NCBI GenBank assembly: GCA_003255065.1
Contig: QAOA01003577.1
Location: 443,266-507,265, forward strand
Length of the DNA: 64,000 bases
DNA from: Cercis canadensis
Taxonomy: Eukaryota > Streptophyta > Magnoliopsida > Fabales > Fabaceae
Direction of reading: 5' to 3'
Shown here: one piece after another, positions 1 through 11,900 of the stretch
Layout of the letters: every line of letters starts with the position of its first letter
Position numbering within the stretch: position 1 is the first letter of the stretch
Notes under the pieces: generated by a model
What the model saw: the letters and a program-made list of their open reading frames with translations, nothing else
Databases searched by the model: none
Told to the model about the DNA's origin: nothing
Made by a program: the position numbers and the translations under genes

Positions 1-966
1 CCTAATGATGAGGCTCCAAAAGTAAAATTTAAATTTAAATTTTTATTTTTAAGTAAAACTAAAATAGATAAATCAATAAATTTTTGCATTGAAATATAAT
101 ATATCAATTTGGAAATCATCCATGCTAGATAAGATACTTAACAGTTAAAATAAAATTAATTAGTAATGGCACAACTTTTTTTGCTACTTAGTAATTATAT
201 AAGTTAAATAATGATGATTAATATATAATTTTTTAATATTTAAGTCAAGTTGAACTTAAATTTTGACAAGTCTCAAATTGTAATTGAACTTCAATATTGT
301 AAGCAAAATTTTGTTCAATGGGCTGAAGAAGACTCCCAAGCCCAATTAGATGAGGGTCGGGTAGCCTGATTTGATGTGATGTTGATATCATAACGAAAAG
401 AATTAAAGTGGCTTGACTTCTTTCACATTAAAAAAAAAAAAAAAAATTGGCTTGAATTCTAAGTTCTAACACCTCTGAAAAAATTTGATTATCTTATAAA
501 ATTAAATTTATATAAGTGGGTTGTTAGGTGATATATTCTTCTTAATTACACTTTTACTTTTTAAATAATTTTTCTGTATCTTAATTAAAACGTTCCTTCA
601 TTATCATTTTGTATCACTGTAAAATTGTTTGGTTTTAGCTCTTCAATCCTGCAATGCTATTTATATGAGTTGTTATGTATATGGAAAAGGAATAGTGTGT
701 TGGTTGGTCCATGACAATTCCTCATGCTGGCCAACAATTGATCACCCATGAGTCCATGACCATGAGCGCCTCTTCATGGATTGGAAACCAATAACTCAAC
801 TAATTACTTGCTAAATAGGCCATGTACACAACTAACCAATATGCTTAATGACAATTTATTATTGAAAAGTGCAGTAACAATTTGTCTTCGCTATAGTAAA
901 CTAAACTATGACCCCATGAACAACGTAAGAAGGCAGTTTCTTATATTAATAACACTAAGTAAACAC
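1..966. other. AT-rich spacer upstream of the phylloplanin-like gene
   Basis: This stretch is AT-rich with many short A and T runs and a poly-A run near 430-446. Small open frames here, such as one at 781-975, lack an ATG start or resemble nothing I recognise. The part from about 650 to 966 probably carries the promoter of the gene that starts at 1037. I see no other gene in it. Confidence 0.6.
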
Positions 967-973
967 TATAAAT
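967..973 (+). promoter_or_regulatory. TATA box of the phylloplanin-like gene
   Basis: The motif TATAAAT lies 64 bases upstream of the ATG at 1037, which would place the transcript start near 1000 and give a short leader of about 35-40 bases. The match is seen in the sequence; its use is inferred. Confidence 0.55.
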
Positions 974-1036
974 GAGTCTTAATTTCTAGCAATTTCTACT
1001 GCACAACTCAAAGAATTATAGCCAAGAAAACCATTA

Positions 1037-1411
1037 ATGGCTTCTCCTAATGCCAAGGTTCTCATTCTTCTCTTTCTAGTTATCACAAGTTCAGTGGCTC
1101 ATAGCCAGAGCCTAGGGGGATTGAATTTCAAAGTACCATCAATATTTGTTAGTGGCAGTGTGATTTGTTCTGCAACAGGGAACCCTGTTCCAAGTGTGAA
1201 TACACCACCCTTGGCTGGGGTGAATACTTCCTTGTCATGTAGCAATGGCAATTCTAAGGTCAAACAAGGTCAAACCGACAATTATGGCATGTTTAATTTC
1301 ACTATTACTCCTTTGGATATCCTTATGAATATGAAAAACAGGTCCAACTGTGCTGTGTTTGTGAAAATGCCCGTTGCTAGCTGCTCACAACTGCCTCACT
1401 GGAGCCATTAA
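1037..1411 (+). CDS. Phylloplanin-like secreted protein (Ole e 1 / extensin-like fold), frame broken near the C-terminus
   Basis: The frame is 124 codons from an ATG in good context. Residues 1-24 form a signal peptide with a hydrophobic core (LILLFLVITSSVA), so the product is probably secreted to the cell wall or leaf surface. The mature part has the layout of phylloplanins and related pollen Ole e 1-like proteins: a VSGSVICSATG first strand, a second cysteine at SLSCSNG, a DNYGMFNF stretch like the usual TNGSGxFxxxL, and further cysteines at NCAVFV and VASCS. Tobacco phylloplanin is a leaf-surface antimicrobial protein; that role here is only inferred from family. The frame ends early with a tail unlike the family, while the expected tail continues one frame away. 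No intron is seen. The gene may be functional with a changed tail, a young pseudogene, or affected by a sequencing error. Confidence 0.72.
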   Translation: MASPNAKVLILLFLVITSSVAHSQSLGGLNFKVPSIFVSGSVICSATGNPVPSVNTPPLAGVNTSLSCSNGNSKVKQGQTDNYGMFNFTITPLDILMNMKNRSNCAVFVKMPVASCSQLPHWSH

Positions 1412-1499
1412 AGCGCCTATTAGTGGTCTCAACTACTTCGAATCACTCATGGCTCGAGCTCCCAAATTTGGTCTCAAACCGTTTGAGTATGTGAATTGA
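1387..1499 (+). pseudogene. Displaced C-terminal tail of the phylloplanin-like gene
   Basis: From about 1387 the next reading frame runs open to a TGA at 1497-1499 and encodes a tail beginning NCLTGAIKAPISG and ending GLKPFEYVN. That resembles the usual phylloplanin end, where a conserved cysteine region is followed by a segment closing in a GF-x-V type ending. The upstream frame and this one are offset by a single base, most simply one extra C near 1386. Confidence 0.55.
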
Positions 1500-2936
1500 G
1501 GATCATTTACATTACAGGGCTTGTTTGGTTTCACCGGGGTTTTATGGTTGTTTTCTTGCAGAAAGGTTACCTAAATGTTTGTATGATTCTATTATTGCAA
1601 GGCGAGTGACAATCAATTTGTTAACTTGTCCTTGCTCTATTCCCTAGTAACGTGTTTCTTTGCTGTAAGAAATAGTACAATAATCTAGTTAAGGTAATTA
1701 TAAGTGAATCTTGTATATTTTTTTTGGCCATGTATGCTTCAAATGAGTGAAACTAATGACGATATAAATGCTTTTGCATCAATTGAAGGATGGCAGTGAC
1801 GGAGAAAGAGGAACAAAAAAAGAAGAGAAACTTACATCTTTACTTGACGCATTTTAGTTTGTATGTGTGAGTGAGATGTCATTCAAACACCACCTTTTGA
1901 GGCAAGACATTATGACTAAGCTACATAAACTTCAATTATGATATTTAATATAGGCATTTGGCAGTATAGCACCGTGCTAAAAGATCTAAAAAAAAAAAAA
2001 AAAAAAANAAAAAAAAAAAAAAAAAAAAAAAAAACCTCAGATCTACAGTCCTCATTAATGCTATAATGCAAGAACATCTGCATAGGGCTAGCCGCTATCT
2101 TTACAAAATACATAGAGAAATCTGTTTGGTAACTATTTAATCAGATGGGCATAAGGAAACATCAAGTTACCATCCATTTCTTTACCCTCTTCACAAATAT
2201 GAGACAACGCATGCTCCCACTACTCTTTTTGTAGAGATCAGTACAGTACTTCTATTAAAGTCCAAGCTCCCTGTATTGCAGTATCCAGCAATAGATGATC
2301 CTTGGTAGGAGAGGCCAGAGCAGCATTGATGTTAAAGACATGCCACGCAAGTAATCTTCTCCACAATAATATCAGCAAGCAAACTATCCTGGATAAACCT
2401 GGCTGCAGTTATTAAAACATCTCATCTTCTTCTCTGTTGGAATATCAATTTTACATCAAGACACCACAGTTTGTTACTCTTTGAATGCCTATTGTAATTG
2501 AACTAGGCCAGTTTCCATCTCGCCAGCTCAAGACAGTTCCATTGTGAAAATTCTCTCCCAGCTGAGATTATATTCTCTTTCTCATGCAAAGATTGTCCCA
2601 GCCTGTGCTACTCATTGATGTCAATATTTTCCAAGAAAAATATAAGGAAAAGATTGGATATTTCACATACTCCAGACCATTCAATTAGTTTAAAACTGGG
2701 TAAGTGGGAGCTACAGGGAATAATTTATTGTCCTGCACACTTACAAATACAGTAATTACATCATCAATAAGCAAATGGATATATCGGCTAACTCTAATTG
2801 TAACTTTGTATGAGCTCAAGGAATTAAATAAATAAAGAGGAGTAAAGAGGATTCTTTTTGTAATTTAAGTAAGTCTTTTATATTTTGCTGAAAAGCAATG
2901 GCTGTTGTTGTGGAAGAAATGGGTTAAAATATATGA
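1500..2936. other. Convergent spacer with 3' ends of two genes
   Basis: The stretch lies between the plus-strand phylloplanin-like gene and the minus-strand CSTF77 gene. Roughly 2500-2936 is probably the CSTF77 3' untranslated region; TTTATT at 2724-2729 reads AATAAA on the minus strand, about 210 bases past the stop. A long A run with an N lies at 1988-2034. No further gene is evident. Confidence 0.5.
1988..2034. repeat. Poly-A run interrupted by a single N
   Basis: A run of A of more than 40 bases contains one N at 2008. This looks like an unresolved homopolymer or a minimal gap joining two contigs, so its real length is unknown. Confidence 0.9.
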
Positions 2937-5900
2937 TCAACCAGTGCTACCAGATAAATCACCAGAAAAAGCACTTCCATAGGAAACTGATCCTGTTTGT
3001 GAAGTGCTACTGGCTCGAGCTTTCTGGAACTGTCGTATCCGGAAAGCATCTCGAGGAGCTGGTTGGCTTTGGACAGTTCTAGTATCATCATCCTCTTGCC
3101 CTAAAGAATTTATAAAAACATATATTAGAAGGGGAAAAAACAATTACATTTGAAGTGTAGAAATTAAAGAAAAGAAAAAATAAGAAAGCTAACACAAATA
3201 TAGACACGCATATATGATCAGCAGGGTCATATCTGGCACATACAATTTATAATCTTCATTATTGAGAAGGATAAACCTATTTGCTGCTAGTACATCTGCA
3301 CTCATGACCAACTATAAATAGGGATACACATCATTCAAGAAAGAAAACAATTTAGTGCAAATGGGGTCCCACATTAGGGCCAGTATTCATGTAAAAATCA
3401 AAGCAAAAGCCATGGTGCAGGCCAATAGTGTGTCTAATTAAAAATCCCCCAGACCTACAATAACAACAATGATGATAAGTTGTCAAAATAGCAACTTAGC
3501 TTTAACACAAACACCAGCTCAGCTTCAACAGAGAATAAGTAGTTAAGATAATGCCTACTTGCAACCATAGTATAACATTAAGAAAGTGTTGAATGAAATA
3601 AAATCCCAACTTGCTGTAGAACTAACAGTCACAAACTGAATCATGACAACTTTTGGATGTCAAGTTAAGCATTTGACCATCCAAAACACTTTTTGAATAT
3701 GTGTTGAACGTGTTCCAGAAGCGTTATGGCTGACATGTATAAAGAATATTCTCAAGTTAAATTCAAAACGGATGATATACATACTGTCCAATTCTTTCCT
3801 TTTCCCATATTGTCTCTTGCTGGTTTGTTTTAAAGACGAGCCACTTGGAATGGGGTGAGACTTGCTTGAACCAGAAAGTTCACTCGTAGCAGGAGCAGGA
3901 CCTCCTGGCAATTGGGTTGGAGTTTTCCCACTTTTCCCTGTTGGTAAGTCACTCTGCAAACAAATTGATAGCACAATATCGACGTTTGGTGTTGGACCTG
4001 GAATTTTCAAGGACACAGTTTAGTCAATGGCTTCATCAATAAATCATTTTAAAACTTTCATTATTGTATTAAACAATTCTTTAATTTATCAAAAGTGTAG
4101 ATCATCTTCCCTGAAAATCCACAAGTCTACCAAATCCAGAGAATGTACAAAAGAAGTCTCAGCTAATTTTGTTCATCCAATAAAATCCTAAATGTAGAAT
4201 TGATACTCAAGGCAACAAAAATTTGGCGGTCACCTGCTGTAGATGGCACTGAGCATAGAAGATTAAGCCAATAAGAAATTCACAGGGTTGAAGAAATTCC
4301 AAAAATAGGGTGCACTTTTCAAACTTGGCAATAGCAGCAAATTTAGAGACAAGCAAATATGGAGGGGAAAAAAGGAAGAAAAAGAACAAAGAAAAAGGAC
4401 AAGAAAAGGAAGGAGAACCAAACAAAACTGCCTCATCATATTCACATGCAAATTGAAACTCATTCCAGTTGGCATTCAATGGCATATTCATAAACAGATT
4501 GCATTGAAAATAGCAGAAAAATTACTGAGTATCTACTCAATATGAAATCATAGTTAGCAGAAATTTGGGAAATTACCCTCAACTGCTGGTAGGTTTGCTA
4601 AAAATGCTAGCAAAGCTGGTGGTGTAGCTTTCAGAATTTCATCAAATGCATTTGTTCCCGCACCTGCCACTGTGGCAAATGAATTAGAGAAGGTCCCAGA
4701 TGAAATAAAAACTCAGTGTGGTAGTTCACTTTTTTCAATAGATTTTATCACTCAAAAGTCCAACAAAGGGGGCCACTCAAAATACAATAAAAACAAAAAT
4801 TCCTGATGAATGTGCAATTTGTAATCAGACAATAGTTATCAATTTATGTGTGATAAATGTCACCAAAAATAATTAAACAAATTTCAAAGACATGAGTTGC
4901 ATACCAGGATTATGCCTGGGATCATATATGACCATCTTTGAAGTATCAGGATAAACAACCTTCATTGACATAGCTGAATTACTTGTTACACCCATAGACG
5001 CCTTGTCTGCACCAACAGTGTAGCATTTACCACATAATAAATGATACTGAGAAAGCAGGTGTGGATTAAATATAATATCGTTACCTAAAAGGCTGGTTCC
5101 ATTAGGCAGAGCAGTCCTGTCCACTTTCTTATTAATGTTTTTGGCAAGCCACTAAAAAGGAAGAAATGAACATTGAATTACTGTCTAGGACACAAATATA
5201 AAACACAAACATAGACGAAATTCAAGATACACAGACTAACTCTGGCAATCCAAACATAGTCCTGCATGTAGGCAATCTAAACAGAGCAGACATCTTCACT
5301 TTCTTATTCCATTACCAAAGATTCTCAAAATGATACATATTTGAGTATCCAAATTCCTAACCTACATGACTTGCCAATATTAAATCAAAGTATCCTAATC
5401 TAATCCCCCCCATCAGAGTTGTTGAAATATGCAATTAAACCTCCCATAAGATCCTTATTCCCATTCAAATACTAAATCCAAAATTTCCTTTTCAATCCAT
5501 AGAACTGCAAAACTACAGACTTCTAGAACCTTGCCAATTAAAGAGAACTATTTCAGTATTAGCTGATGCCAAGGACTTTTCCCTTCTACTTCACATGGGA
5601 AAAGTCATTTTATAAAATGAGTTTCACAGATGCCAAAGGAGGCAAAGGCTAATGGCAAAAGGGCAACAGGAGCCAAGCAATATACCATTCATCTACAAAG
5701 GATATAAAACTAATTTGTACCTGTTGCCGAGCTAAATGGTCAAGATCCTTAGAGGAGCATGGCCACAGATCCATGAAACTGTACCGTGATACAACATCTT
5801 CCAGAGAACTATCTAATGCTGATGTTCCGTCTTCACCTGCCCCAGAAAGTGCTTCTTTCCTTCTTTGCTCAACCTATATATGATACAAGAATATGAATGC

Positions 5901-8900
5901 TGAGGCAAAATTTTCACAGAAAGCCATACAAGCCTACACAAGAAGGGTAATACCATAAGGCAGATAGATTGTATAACTGAGGAGATGAGAAAGTATCTTC
6001 ATATTTGTTCCAACTCATTATCATAATAAATCAGAGTGGGCAATAATCTATGATACTAACATATGAAATTACTGAATTGTGCTAATAACTTACAAAGTTA
6101 TTTCCAAAAAGAACATATTATGGTACAGACCATGATTTTAATAACATTTTGTTGCCATATCTCAAGAGTCAAGATCATATTTCCAGATATTGAACGCATA
6201 AAATGTAGTCTATCTTGTTTCTAGAAATTCTGCCTTGAAGGAGATACTTTTCTTATTCATGAATACGTTTACAAGAAGAAATCATAATTCCATAGAATCT
6301 TTGTTAATTACAGAGAATTTCAGACGATCTCCAGTCCTTTCCTTATGTTGTCATAATAAAAGGCAACCCCTGATAGTGGGATGTTTACCCAGCATCCTAT
6401 GTCAATACATGTCAACTAATCCATGCAAAACAGACAATATATTCTCTAAAACTTCAGTTCAACACAGGTTTTGCCTTAGCTTCTTTTCTTTCCTGCTCCC
6501 CAAAAAACAAAAAAAAAATGATAGAAAGTTTAATAATCTTAATTTAGGGCATGATGCAAAGTAATCAGCCAGAAATGGCATTGTAAACTACTCTATGCAA
6601 ACAAAATTAAAGCTAGTACCTTCAACATGCTACCAAGGTCTCCATAAGTTTGCTCAAACTGGGCAAACTTTTTCCAGACCTACAGAAAAGAATATGTTAA
6701 AACCACATCGAATATCCGCAGACAACACCTATTTTAAAATACTCAAATAAATATGTGCATAAATTACCTGTGAAAAGAATATAGCATCAAACATACTGAT
6801 GACTATGTAGAAACCATCACGTGTTTCTAACTTATATTGCAGCATAATATTCATAGGTATTAAAAAAATACAGCAAAAATGATCATATATTCAACAACTC
6901 AACTACTTAAAAGCTTTCCAGCAATCATTAGACCATGTACACATTTTGCCTAGAAAACCCCATAATTAATTTCATCCGAAAATTTTGAACACAAAAATGC
7001 TATTTTCTTTCGGCTGTGCAAAACAAAATCTTGAAGGAGTTTGTATGAAGTATTACATAAAGGGTCACTGAAAAGTCATATAACAAGATGTCAATGTTAG
7101 AGAAACATCAATCACAGCTAAGATGCATTCATCAATATAATCTCCAAATCTGGTTAGGAACCTTCAATATAATGTCTTATTCCTGAAAACTCAGATAAGG
7201 GGCTTTAACCAATTACTACTCAGATACTAGGAGAAAAGTGAAGATAATGTAAATAACTAAGCAAATAAATACAAAGAACAATGAAATAGGATGCGAGGTC
7301 TACCTCAACAGATTCCTCAGGTGGAAGTGAACTTAATGCCCGCTCAAACAAAGCTCGTATATTTTGGTCATCATTCAAACGTGTCAAGAAATCCGCATAT
7401 CTAAAATATCATGAAAATTTAATCATAATTGTCAATAAATATCATAATATTAAACTACTAATACAGATTTCTGAATGACAGCAAAGATAATATAAAGTAC
7501 CAAGAGGCACAGGGATCTTCTAGTCTTTAATTTTGTGCCTAAATAAACAACGGAACTGGATGCATTTTTTCTTGATAATAAAAGAAAACTATCTTAAGAA
7601 AGAAGAGAAATACAGAGCAGGAGGATCAGGAATCCTCCTTAAAAACCAGGGAAAAAAAACAGCAAGAAGTACAAGAAAATGGAATAAAATCAGCTCAAAA
7701 TATCTGTCCAGTCCCTTTGCAAAACTGGATGCATGTTAGTAACATCAATTTGCAATATAACACCAAGTTCAAGTTTTTCAAAATTATCATGTTAACCCAA
7801 GGTTCATGTTGACAAGACAACCATAAATTGACATATTTTCTGGCATTACTTATGCTGTTATGCAACCAATCAAGATAACTCCGATCATGGATAAAAAATC
7901 TACGTCAAGCATCAAGAGCATGTATAACTACTTACCTGGACCCACTAATTGTAACTGGAGACAGAAGAAATAATTACTCTGATACACACACTACATCAAC
8001 TAAAAAAAGTTTATCCTTTATGAGAAAAAAAAATGGATATTAAACTTAGAAAGCGGTTTTTTTTAAATCAAATAAGACTTTATTGAGAGAGAACAGAAGG
8101 ATCAAGAACCTCCCAAAACAAAGAGAAAGCAGCAGGAAAAAAAATTAAAGAAAATAAAAAGGAAAATACATCAGCTCAAAGAGCTCTCATTCCTTCTGCA
8201 GCCTTTATGCTGATATCAGGCCCAAAAATATTGGAGAAAGGGTTAAAGAAAAGTGTACATCTCAAGTCTACAACCTTTGACCAGTATCGTAGTATGCGTG
8301 ACTGCATATAGTACAAAGCAAGATATTTCGATGATGGCTTTTTATTAATGTAAAAAGAATGAACTAGACAACATTACGTATATCAGGTGTGCATCAACAG
8401 AGCAGAGTAGAACAAGAATTTTCTGAGTTATGAAAAAGTAGAACTCACTCAAGAATGTAAACAGGCTCATGCATAAACCGTTTTAGTCCTGCTTCAAAAA
8501 CATTGTGTGCCATCTGCATTAACAAAGCAACTATATTTCATATAGTCATCAAGCATTTACTTATAGTACATAAGTTGCTAAAAGTTAAAGCTTCAAATAT
8601 TGAATGTCAAGGATATCAATGTTATATTTATTTCGTCCCTAACAATGATAAAACAGGTAAGAAGGCTATTGATGGCAATGTTTCCTCATTGCGAAATATA
8701 TTTAATTCTTAGGCCCACAAGTAGGGAAGAACTACAGAAAGATCACTGCAACATCAATTGCAAGTTAACAGCAAATAGCTGTGGAGCATTTTTACTTAAT
8801 CTTTCTACATATATGTACACATGCACACTTACATACATACAGAGCTATATATATATATATACACACACACAAATTTTTTTTGGGATAACAGAAGAGGTTA

Positions 8901-11900
8901 TTTGAAAGAGAGGGAGTAAAAAGTGTGGGAGTACTAGCATCAGAATAATATTAGCAAGCACATGACTCTGTAGAATATACAATCCTGCTACACGCACTAA
9001 AACATGCATAGAACTGACCTCAAGTAAAATTCATCCAAAGAAAAAGGAGGAAAAAGTAGGACCTTTGGATCCTTGTCAAGGCAAAAGGCCATCATTGCAT
9101 AAGCAACATAAACATGATAACTGCAATTTGGTGATTTTCGAGCATCCAGAAAGTACTTCCGAGCAGCTTCAACACCTTCCGTTCTTCTTAGAAAACGAAT
9201 GAACTGCAGCATGAAACACAGTTGTGACACCTTTTGGAAGAAATTTATTAACAAGTATTGGACAGCACATATCATTAGAACTGGAATTTAAACAAGCAAA
9301 CCTAGGACATTTAAATTTCTGCCCATGCAGCAGTACTATAAAAATTGTCCCAGGACTTTCAGAACTGAATATCATAAGCATCACACATATCCATCTCCCA
9401 AGTATGGAACTACCTAACACAACTGTTGAGCATTGAATATATAAGCAAACTACTTGACATACTTGAATGTGTGCAAGTGCTGTTGCATTGACACCATCTC
9501 CCAAAAGGCCTTCATATATTTTCTTTGCAGCCTGAATACAACCAAAAAAGAAGGCAAAAAAAAAAGATAAAAAATAAATAAACCAAGAAATACAAGAAAA
9601 TGTAGAAGCATATGTCCACCTTGTCATACCTGAATTGCTCCACGAGATTCCTCCAGCTCTGCATAAGCATACCGTAGCATTTCTGAATCTGTTTACAGAT
9701 GATATGTCTAGCAGTGAGCAAAGAGATATAAAGGACAAAGAAAGCAAAATAGAATCAAGTAAACCATATCAGTGCAAAGCTAAGGGCTAAACCAAACCAG
9801 CCAGAGGCTAGCAAGAGTGCCTTGACCAAAATAAATTCTATAGTAGACACCAAGACAAGGGAAGAAAAGTTTGGGGAAATCACACTCCAGGGGATCTATC
9901 AGAGAATTCAACTATGTATGATGTATCCATATAATTTAATACTTCACAATAACATTTTCTGTAGCAAGACCTTGGGCATATGTTGTGTTCCAAAAAAATT
10001 TCCTTACCCAAGAATGCATGTTACAAACTTAAAAGATACATAAAAGAATATGATTCAAGAATCAAGATAACATTTCAAATAGGAAGATATGCAGGCACTA
10101 ACAAATAAATTTTGAAATTCATACTTAAAGGAGGGAAAAAACAACACACCAGGAAGAGCCTTTAGAGACCGCTGAAAAACTTTGATTGCAGCATCTATAG
10201 AACTACCTTTTGCATGCCATGTAGCATAGTCATACCATATATCAGGATAATGGTACAGATACATCAGACACTGAATACCAGTACAATGCAGTAAGCAATT
10301 CCATAAATAAAATAACAAACAAACATAATCAAAAGTGATAGGCATGATTTTGATGTTATAAATTCACATTTGAACAAGGGAGAGAAAAGTCTTCCTTTGA
10401 ATGAATAAATTATTCATTAGTTCAAAGAAATGCTGCCTCTTGACATTATACTTCTCCATAGTTTTCATCATTAATTTAGTCTTGCATACAAAAATTTGAC
10501 AGCTCTCAATGAAATAGGTCAAGAATAAGGTATGTCAAGATAAAATCATTCATACACCTGGTGACAATCCCTATTTGGAATTTTTATAAGGAAATTGATC
10601 CTTGTAAATTTTCTAAAATAAATGTTGTTGTGAAAAGGGCTCTAACAGAAGTTTGCAAGTTTATCAAAATTCATGGAAGCTTTATAGCATTTTTACTTGG
10701 GTAAGACACAAAGGCTGGGGAAGGAGGACTCAGCAACGAGGAAATATATACTTCCTGGATTGACAAAGCTATTTGATTCAAGCTGAACTAGCATAGTTCT
10801 TTTCTAGCAGTTAAGTGGTGGTTTCTATAGTCACCTTGCATAGGCAGTTATGAACCTTTTAGCAAGTTACTATTTGACATGATCACTGGTGACCAGAATC
10901 AAATTAATCATCGGTGATGTGAGCAAGAATGTGACCATATCAAAGACTAAGTTGGGATAAAGGCATGGCCTAAGTTAAACTTTTTTTGTGTTTTGTAATA
11001 ATTACATCCATCAGACTAGAACCAAAAAAACTCATTGACAAAACATACACATGTAGAGAGATGAAACAAGTGAGAACTATACCATTAGAACAGAAGTTTT
11101 TCTCCCCAAGTTACTGAGAAATTGGTACTATAACAAAGAGGAGAAGAAATCAAGAAGTAATAAACTATATTTCCTAGTACCTGCTCATAAGTAAATATAA
11201 TTCGCTTGTTGGAGGAAGCAGTATCTATTCTCTGTGGATTGCCTCTGAAACATAGAATGATGAGATTAAATTAAAAAACTTAGTAAATATTGCATAGATC
11301 AGTATAAGAGGTTGTAAAGATATGAAGATCTCTGGCACCATATCCATCTAACGGCTTTTCAAAATGATGAGTGTTGTTTACCCTGCTTCATTAGTTAGGT
11401 CAATCCAAAGTAGCCAGAACTTTAGTGAAATTTATTTTTTAAAAAAAATATAAAAATACTGAACCACAGTCAGTGGCATTTATATAGTTTACCAATAGAA
11501 TGCATCAAGGCTAATCTAAGAACATAAGTAAAAGGAAAAGGGCAGTATGTTTCTCACTTTTCAAAAGCTAACAGCCTCTTCCATGCCATCCACTGCATTT
11601 CTTCCTGTAAGAGCAATTAAACAAATTATCACTGTCATGACAGATAACGACAGCATAATGCTCCAAAAATTTATGTACTGGTATAAATATCTAAGGCAGA
11701 CAAGGGACAATATATAACCACTCTTTCCAATTTACATGTAACATAACTTTCCCGGAAAAATTCCGACCATCCAGTCAGCTTAAGTAGGATAGTCAGAATC
11801 TTTTTAATATTGAGAAGTAGATAGGAATTGCAAAGGGTAGGGTAGGGTACCATGAAAATAGTCCTACGTGAACCTGAACCTTATTACATATATCCAAACC

